DNA of 64,000 nucleotides from Alphaproteobacteria bacterium (GTDB taxonomy: Bacteria; Pseudomonadota; Alphaproteobacteria; Acetobacterales; Acetobacteraceae). The notes under the pieces were generated by a model, which did no database searches, was not told the origin of the DNA, and worked only from the letters and a program-made list of their open reading frames with translations. Each line of letters starts with the position of its first letter. The first letter of the stretch is position 1. The translations under genes and the position numbers were made by a program. The stretch spans positions 1 through 64,000 of the forward strand of contig VGDM01000005.1 of NCBI GenBank assembly GCA_016869715.1. Direction: 5' to 3'. Of this stretch, positions 34,842 through 43,678 are shown piece by piece.

Positions 34842-35582
34842 CTATTCGGCGATTTCACGCGCCATGACACGTGCCGGCGCACCATCCGATCCGGTTATAG
34901 CAAGCGCGCCAAAAATAAATTCCGCCCGCTTGCCGGCAAGCGGGCGGGGCCCGCGCAAATGCTCACAAATCAGCACGCCATCACGCAATAGGCGCTGATG
35001 AACTGGCCAGGTGAAGCCCTCAGCCGGGCGGCGATGCACGGGCAGATCAGGCGTTGGGAAATCACAGGCGAGAAGCTTCACCTGCTTCGCCACAATCCAA
35101 TCCGCTGCTGCCAGGCTCAGGCAGGGATGCGCATCATAGGCGGGCGTATTGATATGCGGCGAAGAACCCGTATCCAGCGCGAGAATATCGCCAGGACGCA
35201 GCAGCGGGCGCGCGGCTTCCCGATGTTCCGGCTCGAGCAGGCTATTAGGCGGTAGATCGAAGCGCCAGACAACACCGGGACCATTCCAGCGTTCCAAAGG
35301 CACTTGTTCCATGCTCGGCCCATCGCTGAAGAAATGGCATGGCGCATCCACATGCGTGCCGGTATGCACCACCATCTCAAAGCTTGTCACGGTCAGCGGA
35401 TCGGCGGGCAGGCAGAATAGTTTCTTGACCTTGGGCGGGCCGAAGGTTGGCACACGCGGCATCGCCTCATCTATCGGGTGCGTCAGGTCCAACCAGGGGC
35501 CGAGCGGTTTGTTTTCCATCCGCGGCGGTAGCGGCATCCAACCGCGCCAGCCAAGCCCACGTTCCTTTGCCTTATCGCACAT
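34842..35582 (-). CDS. Cyclase / kynurenine-formamidase-like metal hydrolase
   Basis: This 246-residue protein carries the Mn/Zn motif HTGTHVDAPCHFFSDGP near residue 70 and DLTHPIDEAMP before it, typical of the cyclase family (kynurenine formamidase, isatin hydrolase). I keep ATG 35582 because AAGGAGAG lies six bases upstream. It may open a ring or hydrolyse an amide or ester in the same pathway as the adjacent SDR and MmgE/PrpD proteins. No kynureninase gene is present. Confidence 0.85.
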   Translation of the reverse strand: MCDKAKERGLGWRGWMPLPPRMENKPLGPWLDLTHPIDEAMPRVPTFGPPKVKKLFCLPADPLTVTSFEMVVHTGTHVDAPCHFFSDGPSMEQVPLERWNGPGVVWRFDLPPNSLLEPEHREAARPLLRPGDILALDTGSSPHINTPAYDAHPCLSLAAADWIVAKQVKLLACDFPTPDLPVHRRPAEGFTWPVHQRLLRDGVLICEHLRGPRPLAGKRAEFIFGALAITGSDGAPARVMAREIAE

Positions 35583-35594
35583 GTGTTCTCTCCT

Positions 35595-36368
35595 TCAGAC
35601 TGCCCGCAGCCACCCGCCATCCACATCCATCAGCGTGCCTTGCACATAACTCGCGCGGTCGCTGACCAGAAAGCTGACGACCTCGGCAATTTCCTCAGGT
35701 GTCGCGAAGCGTTTGATGCTGGCTTCGCGCGCCAGATCGGCTGCTGCTGCTGCGTCATCGGCGCCCAATTCCTTGGCGCGGGTTCGGATGCGATGCGTCA
35801 GCCGATCCGTGTGGATATTGCCGGGATTGATGAGGTTCACACGCACGCCATCCGCCACACCGCGATCCGCGAGCGCCTTGGTGAAATTCATCAGCGCCGC
35901 ATTGACCGAACCGCCAATGGTGAAATCCGCACTCGCCAGCCGCCCGCCGATGCCGCCAATATTCACAACCGCACCCTTGGCTTTGCACAGATGTGGCCAG
36001 GCAGCGCGTGCCAGCCGAACGGCGCCAAATAGTTTCAGCGCATAACCATCCGCCCAATCATCATCGGTGAGCGTCAGGAAATCGCCGCGCTTGGTCGCAC
36101 CTGCGCTATGGACCAAAATATCCAAGGCGCCAAAGCGCTGAATGGCCGCTTCAACCGCTGCCTTGGCAGCGGCATCTTCGCGCAAATCGCCGGGCACCAC
36201 CACGCAATCCACGCCGCAATCGGCGGCAACCTTCTGCATATCGGCTTCACTGCGCGCAAGCAGCACCAGCCTGGCGCCATCGCGCGCGAGGATGCGGACA
36301 ATGGCTGCACCAATGCCGCGGCTGGCGCCACTCACCAGCGCAATCTTGCCGCAAAGCGGCGCGCTCAT
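35595..36368 (-). CDS. SDR-family oxidoreductase with non-canonical active site
   Basis: This 257-residue Rossmann protein has the NAD(P) motif VSGASRGIGAAIV and VHSAGATKRGDF. In the catalytic region, IGGIGGRLASADFTIGGS then VNAALMNFTKALA, the usual Tyr-xxx-Lys is missing: the aligned position reads FTIGG or nearby Gly. Activity as a standard dehydrogenase is therefore doubtful. It overlaps the upstream receptor gene by 4 bp (ATGA). Confidence 0.85.
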   Translation of the reverse strand: MSAPLCGKIALVSGASRGIGAAIVRILARDGARLVLLARSEADMQKVAADCGVDCVVVPGDLREDAAAKAAVEAAIQRFGALDILVHSAGATKRGDFLTLTDDDWADGYALKLFGAVRLARAAWPHLCKAKGAVVNIGGIGGRLASADFTIGGSVNAALMNFTKALADRGVADGVRVNLINPGNIHTDRLTHRIRTRAKELGADDAAAAADLAREASIKRFATPEEIAEVVSFLVSDRASYVQGTLMDVDGGWLRAV

Positions 36369-37330
36369 TCCGCGGTGATCCCGGCATCGCGGATCACCTG
36401 GCCGTAGCGCGCGACATCATTGGCGATCAGTGTGCCGAAGGTCTCCGCCGTGCCGCCCACAACCTCTGCGCCGGAGTCGAGCAGTTTTTGGCGCATCTCT
36501 GGCGCAGTGATGATGCCGCCAATCACGGCGTTCAAGCGTTGCGCGGCGGCGGGCGGCATGCCGCGCGGCCCGACAATGCCGTACCATTCAGCGATCTGAT
36601 AACCAGGGATGGCGGCCTCGGCGATGGTGGGTGCGTCCGGCAGAAAGGGCAGGCGCTGCGCTGCCGTCACGCCCAGTGCGCGAATACGCCCGCCGCGCAC
36701 ATGCGGCAGCGCCGATGTGGCATTGGCGAACATGATCGGCACATTGCCCGCCATCAAATCTGTCAGCGCCGGCCCACCGCCGCGATAGGGCACATGGGTC
36801 ATGCTAAGCCCGGTCGCGAGACGAAACATCTCCCCGCTGATATGCGTTGAAGTTCCGGTGCCGGAGGATGCGAAGGCGATTGGATTGGTCCGGCCCCAGG
36901 TGACCAGCTCCTGCACCGCACGCGGTGGCAGGTTGTTGTTGATGGAAAGGATATTGTGGACATTGGCGACATGGATCACCGGGGTGACGTCGCGCACCGC
37001 ATCAAAGGGGTGGTTCTTCACCAGATGCGCATTGGCGGCATGGGTGCTGATGATGAAGCCAAGGGCATGGCCATCCGCATCGGCCCGCACAATGGCTTCC
37101 GTGCTGATCAACCCCGCCGCACCGGCGCGGTTTTCGATAATGACATTTTGGCCCAGCGCCTCCTGCAAGGCGGGCGCAATCATGCGCGCCACGATATCGG
37201 TGGTGCCGGCGGGCGGCCAGGGCACGATGAAGCGGATGGGGCGCGTGGCCACCCAGGCGCCTTGCGCGCGCAAAATGCCGGGCGTGGTAAGTAGCGTAGC
37301 GCCAGCGGTAATGAATGAACGTCTTTCCAT
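36365..37330 (-). CDS. Tripartite tricarboxylate transporter receptor (Bug family)
   Basis: This 321-residue periplasmic binding protein starts with a twin-arginine-like signal (MERRSFITAGATLLTTPG). Its ligand domain opens with RPIRFIVPWPPAGTTDIVAR and has GTSTHISGEMFRLATG, typical Bug features. I start at ATG 37330, preceded by GAGGAAC. No TctA/TctB membrane partners are in the window, so it is an orphan receptor, common in Acetobacteraceae and Burkholderiales. It heads the cyclase/MmgE operon and may bring in that pathway's carboxylate. Confidence 0.92.
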   Translation of the reverse strand: MERRSFITAGATLLTTPGILRAQGAWVATRPIRFIVPWPPAGTTDIVARMIAPALQEALGQNVIIENRAGAAGLISTEAIVRADADGHALGFIISTHAANAHLVKNHPFDAVRDVTPVIHVANVHNILSINNNLPPRAVQELVTWGRTNPIAFASSGTGTSTHISGEMFRLATGLSMTHVPYRGGGPALTDLMAGNVPIMFANATSALPHVRGGRIRALGVTAAQRLPFLPDAPTIAEAAIPGYQIAEWYGIVGPRGMPPAAAQRLNAVIGGIITAPEMRQKLLDSGAEVVGGTAETFGTLIANDVARYGQVIRDAGITAE

Positions 37331-37456
37331 GCTGGTTCCTCCCCTTTCTTGCCGCCATGGTGACCGGGCGCGCCCTATCTGTCCAGCACAGATGCCGCTT
37401 TCCCTCACACGCAAGGGGCGCAATACTCGGTGCCAAGACATGATGGATGGAACAGC

Positions 37457-38107
37457 ATGGCCAAGGGCGGCGGTTTGCTTTGCGTGATGAATGATATCGC
37501 GCCAGCCTGTGATCGGCGCGATTATGAAGCCTGGTATCAGAGGGATCATTTGCCGGATCGCTTGGGCATCCCCGGCTTTCATCATGCGCGGCGTTATCGC
37601 CGCCTGAATGGCCCACGTGCGGAGTTTCTGACGTTTTACGAAACCGCAACACCCGCAGTGCTGTGCTCTGCACCCTATCTTAAGCGATTGGCGGAGCCGA
37701 CAGATTGGACCGCGCGCATCATGGCGCATTTCCGCACCATGTCGCGCAGTATTTGTTGTGTAGCCCTAGATGAAGGGCAGGCGGGCGCCGGCGGCATACT
37801 GGCGCTGATCGCGCAACAAGAAGCACCAGCGCCCGGCCTTGAAGCGCAATTGCCCGCAATGCTTGAACAGCCCGGCGTTATGCGCGTGCGGCTTTGGCGT
37901 GCTGATCCGACCGTGACCGTGCCAAGCCCTGAGGAAAAACTCCGCCCCGGTGGCGATGCATCCTTCGTGATTATTATGGTGACGGAGGGTACGAATGCGG
38001 AAATGATTCAGGCAGCGCTTGCCGGGCAAGGCTTTACAGCGGCGCCTACATTCTACAGCCTGATTTACGCCTCACCGGAAAAGTCTAAGAAGGAATCACC
38101 AGCATGA
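37457..38107 (+). CDS. EthD-like dimeric alpha-beta-barrel protein
   Basis: This 216-residue protein has an N-terminal stretch DYEAWYQRDHLPDRLGIPGF, typical of EthD/DUF-type ferredoxin-like barrels, and a weaker second copy in the C-terminal half (LEQPGVMRVRLWRAD, FVIIMVTEG). I start at ATG 37457 (MAKGGGLLCV). It overlaps the second MmgE/PrpD gene by 4 bp. Such proteins often assist degradation of small organics. The exact role is unknown. Confidence 0.65.
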   Translation: MAKGGGLLCVMNDIAPACDRRDYEAWYQRDHLPDRLGIPGFHHARRYRRLNGPRAEFLTFYETATPAVLCSAPYLKRLAEPTDWTARIMAHFRTMSRSICCVALDEGQAGAGGILALIAQQEAPAPGLEAQLPAMLEQPGVMRVRLWRADPTVTVPSPEEKLRPGGDASFVIIMVTEGTNAEMIQAALAGQGFTAAPTFYSLIYASPEKSKKESPA

Positions 38108-39465
38108 CCACGCGCGCACTTGCGGAATTCACTGCCGCCATCAGGCCGGATGCACTGCCACCGGAAGTGCGCCGTCAAGCCGCGCGGCTTGTGTTGGACG
38201 CGTTGGGCTGCGCCATGGCAGCCTGGATAGAAGATGCGGAGAAATCAAGCATCGCGCGTGATATCGCGGCACTTTATCCTGGCGCGCCCGGCGCGCATGT
38301 GATGGGGACGGCGGGTGCTGCCGTGCAGCCTGCTTTCGCCGCACTCGCCAATGGCATCCTGATTAATGCCGCCGATAATGATGACACGCATAAGCGCGCC
38401 TTGTTGCATGTCGGTTCCGTCATGGTGCCCACCGCGCTTGCCTTGGCCGAAGCGCGTGGGCTTTCAGGGCGTGCGATGCTGGCCGCTTTGGTGGCGGGGT
38501 ATGAGGTGGCGGTGCGTGTCGGCATAGCCGTGATGCCCACGCATTACCGCTTCTGGCATTCCACGGCGACCAATGGCACCTTTGGCGCGGCAGCCGGTGC
38601 GGCGCATGCCATGGGCCTGGATGCGGATGGCGTACAGCGCGCACTCGGCCTCGCGGGCACGCAAGCAGCGGGGTTAAACACCTTCTTCGAATCCGGCGAC
38701 ATGACGAAATCCATCCACCCCGGCAAGGCCGCGTTGAATGGGATTCTGGCTGCGCAAATGGCCGCGCTTGGCGCCACCAGCCCGCCCGGTATTCTGGAAC
38801 ACCCGAAGGGCTATCTGGCTGCGTTTTCGCTGGAACCAAAAGCGGCGGCGCTGACCGCAGGGCTCGGGACAGAATGGGAGATTTTGCAAAACGGCTTCAA
38901 ATATTTCCCATCCATCCTGGCGAGCCATTCACCGATCCAGGCCACCCTCGCCATCGTGGCCAAGCACGAGCCAGACCCGAAGCGGATTGTGTCCATCACC
39001 AATGAAACCTATGAAACGGTGAAATCGCATTTTTCGAACAAGGATGTCACCTCGCTGATGGGGGCGCGGGTTTCGGTGCCCTATTGCATCGCCGCTGCCG
39101 CGGTGGACGGCGAATTGACGCAGCGCCAATTCGCGCCCGGGCGTGTGCATGATGCGCTGATCCGCCGGGTTCTGGCACGCACGGAAGTGGTGCCGGATGC
39201 GGAATTGAATAAACTCTATCCCGCGAAATTCCCCGCGCGCGTGACCATTACCCTGGATGATGGCTCGAAGCTGACCGAAACCGTGCTGCTGCCGAAGGGT
39301 GACCCCGGCGCGCCGCTTTCGGATGACGAATTGGAAGCGAAATACCGCGACAATGCCGAACCGTTATTGGGCAAGGCGGGCGCGGCGGCGTTGCGCGATG
39401 CGATCTGGCGCCTGGATGATGCGCCGGACGTGGCAGACCTCGTGCGTGCTATGCAGCCAATATAA
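38104..39465 (+). CDS. MmgE/PrpD family protein (second paralogue)
   Basis: At 453 residues it is the same size as the paralogue at 33460. Shared landmarks are NAADNDDTHKRALLHVGSVMVPTALALAE and the second-half KAALNGILAAQMAALGA. The sequence is clearly diverged from the first copy, so they probably act on different substrates or steps. It ends 3 bp before the convergent galU stop. Confidence 0.88.
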   Translation: MTTRALAEFTAAIRPDALPPEVRRQAARLVLDALGCAMAAWIEDAEKSSIARDIAALYPGAPGAHVMGTAGAAVQPAFAALANGILINAADNDDTHKRALLHVGSVMVPTALALAEARGLSGRAMLAALVAGYEVAVRVGIAVMPTHYRFWHSTATNGTFGAAAGAAHAMGLDADGVQRALGLAGTQAAGLNTFFESGDMTKSIHPGKAALNGILAAQMAALGATSPPGILEHPKGYLAAFSLEPKAAALTAGLGTEWEILQNGFKYFPSILASHSPIQATLAIVAKHEPDPKRIVSITNETYETVKSHFSNKDVTSLMGARVSVPYCIAAAAVDGELTQRQFAPGRVHDALIRRVLARTEVVPDAELNKLYPAKFPARVTITLDDGSKLTETVLLPKGDPGAPLSDDELEAKYRDNAEPLLGKAGAAALRDAIWRLDDAPDVADLVRAMQPI

Positions 39466-39468
39466 CGC

Positions 39469-40341
39469 CTATCCGTAACGCTTCAGAATATCGCGCATGG
39501 CCGGCGCCAGATCAGGTCTGGCCAACGCGAATGCCACCTGTGCTTCCAGAAAACCCGCCTTGTCACCGCAATCAAAGCGGCGGCCTTCATAGCGGAGCCC
39601 ATGAAAGGGTTGCGTACCGATCAGCGTCGCCATGCCATCGGTCAATTGCACTTCGCCGCCGGCGCCCTTTTCCATGCGCGCCAAATGGCCGATTACTTCC
39701 GGCATCAGCACATAGCGGCCAATGATCGTCAGGTTGGACGGCGCCTTTTCAATTGGCGGTTTTTCGACAAGACCCTTCACGGAAACCAACCGCCCGTGAT
39801 CTTCCGCCACATCAAGCACGCCATAGCGGTTCACACGCTCACGCGGCACTTCCTCAATCGCCACCACATTGCCGCCGGTTTCGCGATAGGCTCCCGCAAG
39901 CTGCGCGGTGCAGGACACTTCACATTGCATCAGATCATCGGGCAGCAAAATGGCGAAGGGGTCATCGGCAATGAAGGCGCGCGCGCACCAAATGGCATGG
40001 CCGAGCCCCATCGGCACTTGCTGACGCACGGACATGATGGACCCAGGCGGCGGCGCATCGGCGCGCAAGGCCGCCAGCTCCTTTTCCTTGCCGCGTTCCG
40101 CCAAGGTGCGTTCCAATTCGTAGGCGATATCAAAATGCTCAACCAGCATGGTCTTGCCGCGACCGGTCACGAAGCAGAACCGCTCAATCCCCGCCGCACG
40201 CGCTTCTTCCACCGCGTATTGAATAAGCGGCTTGTCCACGATGGGCAGCATTTCCTTCGCCATGGTTTTCGTGGCGGGCAGGAAACGCGTACCAAGCCCG
40301 GCAACGGGCAGCACGGCTTTCTTGAGAGGCTTCAACGGCAC
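39469..40341 (-). CDS. galU: UTP-glucose-1-phosphate uridylyltransferase
   Basis: This 290-residue enzyme makes UDP-glucose for envelope polysaccharides. The nucleotide-binding start is VLPVAGLGTRFLPATKTMAKEM, then KPLIQYAVEEARAAGI. FAILLPDDLMQCE is the metal/uridine site and YALR-type features fit GalU (GLRYEGRRFDCGDKAGFLEA). Length is normal. It is convergent with the MmgE/PrpD gene. Confidence 0.95.
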   Translation of the reverse strand: MPLKPLKKAVLPVAGLGTRFLPATKTMAKEMLPIVDKPLIQYAVEEARAAGIERFCFVTGRGKTMLVEHFDIAYELERTLAERGKEKELAALRADAPPPGSIMSVRQQVPMGLGHAIWCARAFIADDPFAILLPDDLMQCEVSCTAQLAGAYRETGGNVVAIEEVPRERVNRYGVLDVAEDHGRLVSVKGLVEKPPIEKAPSNLTIIGRYVLMPEVIGHLARMEKGAGGEVQLTDGMATLIGTQPFHGLRYEGRRFDCGDKAGFLEAQVAFALARPDLAPAMRDILKRYG

Positions 40342-40416
40342 GGGACGCTTCCCCTGAACTGATCTTCTGCCGTCTTATGCCGAGAAAGCCGGGCATGATT
40401 AAGGCGGGGGCAACGC

Positions 40417-41727
40417 CTAAAACACCGAAAAACATTCTTCCAGGATGCGGCGCCGGGGCACGCCAAGCGCGGCCAAGCCCTCATGCGCGGCACGGATCAT
40501 GGGGCCGGGGCCGCAGAGCAGGAAAACCCACCCCGCACGCGCGGCTTGCGCCGCTTCGGTCTGGATCAAGGCGGGCGTCATCATGCCGGCCAAACCGGCC
40601 CAACCGGGCGGGGGCTCTTACAGCACATGGTGCAGATCAAGCCGCAAGCGCGTGCCAAGCGCGGCCCATTCCGCCGCTGCCATGATCTGCCCCTGATGCC
40701 GATTGCCATACAGCAGGCTGATGGGGCGTGTGTTGCCGCGCGCGGCGGCGTCCCGCAATAGGGAAAGCATGGGCGCCAACCCCGCGCCGCCGGCGATCAG
40801 GAAGATGCTGGGCTCTTGCCGGCCTTCCAGGCACAGCGCGCCATTCGGGCCATCCACAAAAGCGCGCGCCAAGCGGCAACGCACCGATCTGGCGTGTGAA
40901 ATCGCACACTTCCTTGATCAGGAAGCGCAATGCCTTCCCATCTGCGGGCGCTGAGGCGATGGAGAATGGATGCTCGCGCACCGAAAACGCCGAGCAGTTC
41001 AGCCGCAGCCAGGCGAATTGCCCGGCGCGATAGGCAAGCCCCGCATGGCCATCGGGTTCAAGCGTCAGCGACCATAGTCTGTCCCCCGCGCGCTCCAGCC
41101 CAGCAATGCGCCAAGGCCAGTGCGCCAGGCGTTAAGGCCGCAGCAGATAAACCGCCACCAGACTGCCCAGCGCCAAGGCCAGCAGGAACGCCAAGTACGC
41201 GATCAGGGCCGGCGCGCCCGAATAGCGCCCAGCCGAAATGGCATGATGCAGCGCGAGCCCGCCAGCAGCGCCGCACCAAGCCCATGGCTGACCCGCCAGA
41301 CCTCATACCGATAGGGCAGATCATCGCGCCGGATCGCTGTGATGGCCAGCAATCCCAGCAACAGCCAGGCCAAGCCGCCGGAGACCAGCGAAGCGGCATC
41401 CAGCCCCAACGCGAGCGCATCATGCAGTTCATCCGGGCGATGAAAGGCTGCGCCAAAGGGGCTGGTGTAAAACACCGGATGCAGCAGAGCGGCAATGGTC
41501 AGCACCTGCGCAAACATCTGATGCCAGCACAAGCTACGATTCATGCCAATGCCGGCGCTGATCACGCGAAACCGTCCAGAAAGTAGAAACTCCAACAACA
41601 GCGCCGCAGTCGCCATCATGGCGATGGCGCTGGAGGCTTCTTCCACCCATGACCGCGTGGGGCCGATCAGCCACCAGCACAGCGCAACCGGCAGCGCAAC
41701 CAAAAGGGCATAGGCGGCAAGGATCAT
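40417..41727 (-). pseudogene. Decayed ferric-reductase-like transmembrane / FAD-NAD oxidoreductase
   Basis: The N-terminal membrane part (LLEFLLSGRFRVISAGIG, WHQMFAQVLTIAALLH) is a ferric reductase-like haem domain. It is followed by FAD-binding REHPFSIASAPADG and the NAD domain SIFLIAGGAGLAPMLSLL with FLLCGPGPMIRAAHEG. These parts lie in different frames. I count two frameshifts (near 41240 and near 40875) and two in-frame TAA codons (41132-41134 and 40618-40620). The intact protein would be about 435 residues, as for plasma-membrane ferric or ferredoxin-type reductases. No functional product is expected. Confidence 0.88.
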
Positions 41728-41853
41728 CAGGGCAGGCAGGGCGGATCACCTTTCAACGCGCGCGCAGCCTATCACCGCGCATGCCGCGCGTCTTGGTTTT
41801 GACGCATGCGCAGATCGGGCCTTGAATGTCGGGGTACGTGAAGGAAGCCCTGC

Positions 41854-42510
41854 ATGACATTCTCCCTGCTTGGCCGCTGCGCCCGCACCGGGTATTTCGG
41901 GGCGGCGGTCACCACATCCTCCATCGCGGTGGGCACGCGCGTGCCCTTTGTGGCGCCGGGGCTGGGTGGGGTGCTGACGCAGCACCGCACCGATCCCAGG
42001 CTTGGGCCGCGTGGGCTTGATCTGCTGCGTTCCGGTTGTTCAGCTGAGGAAGTGATCGCGGCGCTGGCAGCTTCCACCCCGCATCATCAATGGCGTCAGC
42101 TTGCGGTGATGGATCGCCGCGGGCGCACTGCGCATTTTCATGGCGCGCGCGTCAAGCCCGCCCTTTGCGCGGCGCATGGCAAGGATGTGGTGGCACTTGG
42201 CAATATCCTCGCGAATGAAAGCATTGCTGCTGCCATAACTACGGCTTTTGAATCGAGTGCCGACCAACCTTTGGCAGAACGCCTGCTGCATGGGCTGAAA
42301 GCGGGCGAAGCGGCGGGCGGCGAGCATGGCGATGTCACCTCCGCCAGTTTGCTGGTGATGGCCGACTACAGCTTCCCCTATGTGGATTTGCGCGTGGACA
42401 AAGCACGCACACCGCTTGCCGATTTGCGCGCGCTTTGGGTGGAATATGCGCCGCTTGCGGATGGCTTTGTGCAGCGCGCGCTGGACCCCGATGATGCGCC
42501 GATTATTTGA
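41854..42510 (+). CDS. DUF1028 family protein (Ntn-hydrolase-like)
   Basis: This 218-residue protein opens with MTFSLLGRCARTGYFGAAVTTSS and continues with GKDVVALGNILANE and GEHGDVTSASLLVM, the conserved blocks of DUF1028. The family is predicted to have an Ntn-hydrolase fold and occurs near peptide/amino acid catabolism genes. GAAGGAAG lies before the ATG. It is the first of three same-strand genes with an aminotransferase and an alcohol dehydrogenase. Confidence 0.85.
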   Translation: MTFSLLGRCARTGYFGAAVTTSSIAVGTRVPFVAPGLGGVLTQHRTDPRLGPRGLDLLRSGCSAEEVIAALAASTPHHQWRQLAVMDRRGRTAHFHGARVKPALCAAHGKDVVALGNILANESIAAAITTAFESSADQPLAERLLHGLKAGEAAGGEHGDVTSASLLVMADYSFPYVDLRVDKARTPLADLRALWVEYAPLADGFVQRALDPDDAPII

Positions 42511-42519
42511 GGACCGCTG

Positions 42520-43650
42520 ATGAAACGCGCCCCGCTTTTTGACTCTGCTGATTTCCGCATCGCCCCCGGCATTGCACATCTTTGCGCTGCCGGTGAGACG
42601 CCGTTTCTCCGCCAGCATGACGCAGCCTTTAGCGCCTATGCTGAAGACAAATCCGATGGCCCCGCCGGGCGCCATCGCCAGGAAGCAATGATGGAAGCGA
42701 CCCGCGCCAGTGCCGCGCAATTGTTTCATGTACCGCCCGCCGATATCGGCTTTCTGTCTTCAGTGGCTGAGGGCGTTTCCATGGTGGTGGAAAGCCTTGA
42801 TTGGCGTGCCGGCGATACGGTGCTGGTGGACCCGGATGAATATCCCTCCGTCGTTGCGCCACTCACCTTGCAACGCCAACCAAAGGTAACGCTGCGCTTT
42901 GCCAAGGCCGCCGATCCGGCAAGCTTCGCCGCCGCGATTGATGGCTCCACGCGCATGATTGGCGTGAGTGCCGTGTCCTTCCTGAATGCCGCGCGGCATG
43001 ATCTGCTGGCCTTGCGCGCCGTAGCCGATAGGGTGGGCGCGCTGCTGGTGGTGGATTTCACGCAAGGCGCGGGTTGGATGCCGATCCGCGCCGAGGTTGC
43101 GGATTTTGCCTTCTCCGCCTGCTACAAATGGCTGCTGGGCTGCACGGGCGTCGCGCTGGCCTATTGGAATCCCGCGCGTCAGCCAGGCTGGGTGCCAAGC
43201 ACGGCGGGGTGGCATTCCATCGCCTCCATGGAGCGGCCGGATTGGTCCGAAACGCCGGCACTGCTGCCTGGTGGTGCGCGCTTCACGCGCGGCAATCCAT
43301 CGCATCTTGGGCTTTATGTTTTGGACTCAGCGCTGCGCTATTTGAAAGCCCATAAACCGGAGGCGATTGAAGCCCATGTGCAGCGCCTGACGGTGGGGTT
43401 ACTCGCAAAGCTGCGCGATGCAGGCATTCCTTCGACCACGCCGCCTGATCCGCGTTGGCATGGTGCGAGTGTTTGCGCCGAACACCCGAAAGCCGCCGCG
43501 ATTGTGGAAGGCATGGCAAAGCGCGGCGTGCTGGCCTGGAATGGGCGCGGGCGCATTCGCATTTCCTTCCATGGCTATAATGGCAGTGACGATATGGACC
43601 GCGCCGCCGATGCCATGATTGCCGAATGGCGCGCTGCGGGTGCAAGCTGA
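42520..43650 (+). CDS. Class V aminotransferase-fold PLP enzyme
   Basis: This 376-residue PLP enzyme has the Schiff-base Lys in FAFSACYKWLLGCTGVA, with the cofactor-binding Asp region VVDFTQGAGWMP upstream. The layout fits cysteine desulfurase/kynureninase-like class V enzymes. GAGGA precedes the ATG 10 bp after the DUF1028 stop. No catalytic-loop Cys typical of NifS/IscS is evident, so desulfurase activity is not supported. The substrate is unknown. Confidence 0.85.
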   Translation: MKRAPLFDSADFRIAPGIAHLCAAGETPFLRQHDAAFSAYAEDKSDGPAGRHRQEAMMEATRASAAQLFHVPPADIGFLSSVAEGVSMVVESLDWRAGDTVLVDPDEYPSVVAPLTLQRQPKVTLRFAKAADPASFAAAIDGSTRMIGVSAVSFLNAARHDLLALRAVADRVGALLVVDFTQGAGWMPIRAEVADFAFSACYKWLLGCTGVALAYWNPARQPGWVPSTAGWHSIASMERPDWSETPALLPGGARFTRGNPSHLGLYVLDSALRYLKAHKPEAIEAHVQRLTVGLLAKLRDAGIPSTTPPDPRWHGASVCAEHPKAAAIVEGMAKRGVLAWNGRGRIRISFHGYNGSDDMDRAADAMIAEWRAAGAS

Positions 43651-43678
43651 ACAATAACGTGACCAGGAGGAAGCGCCG

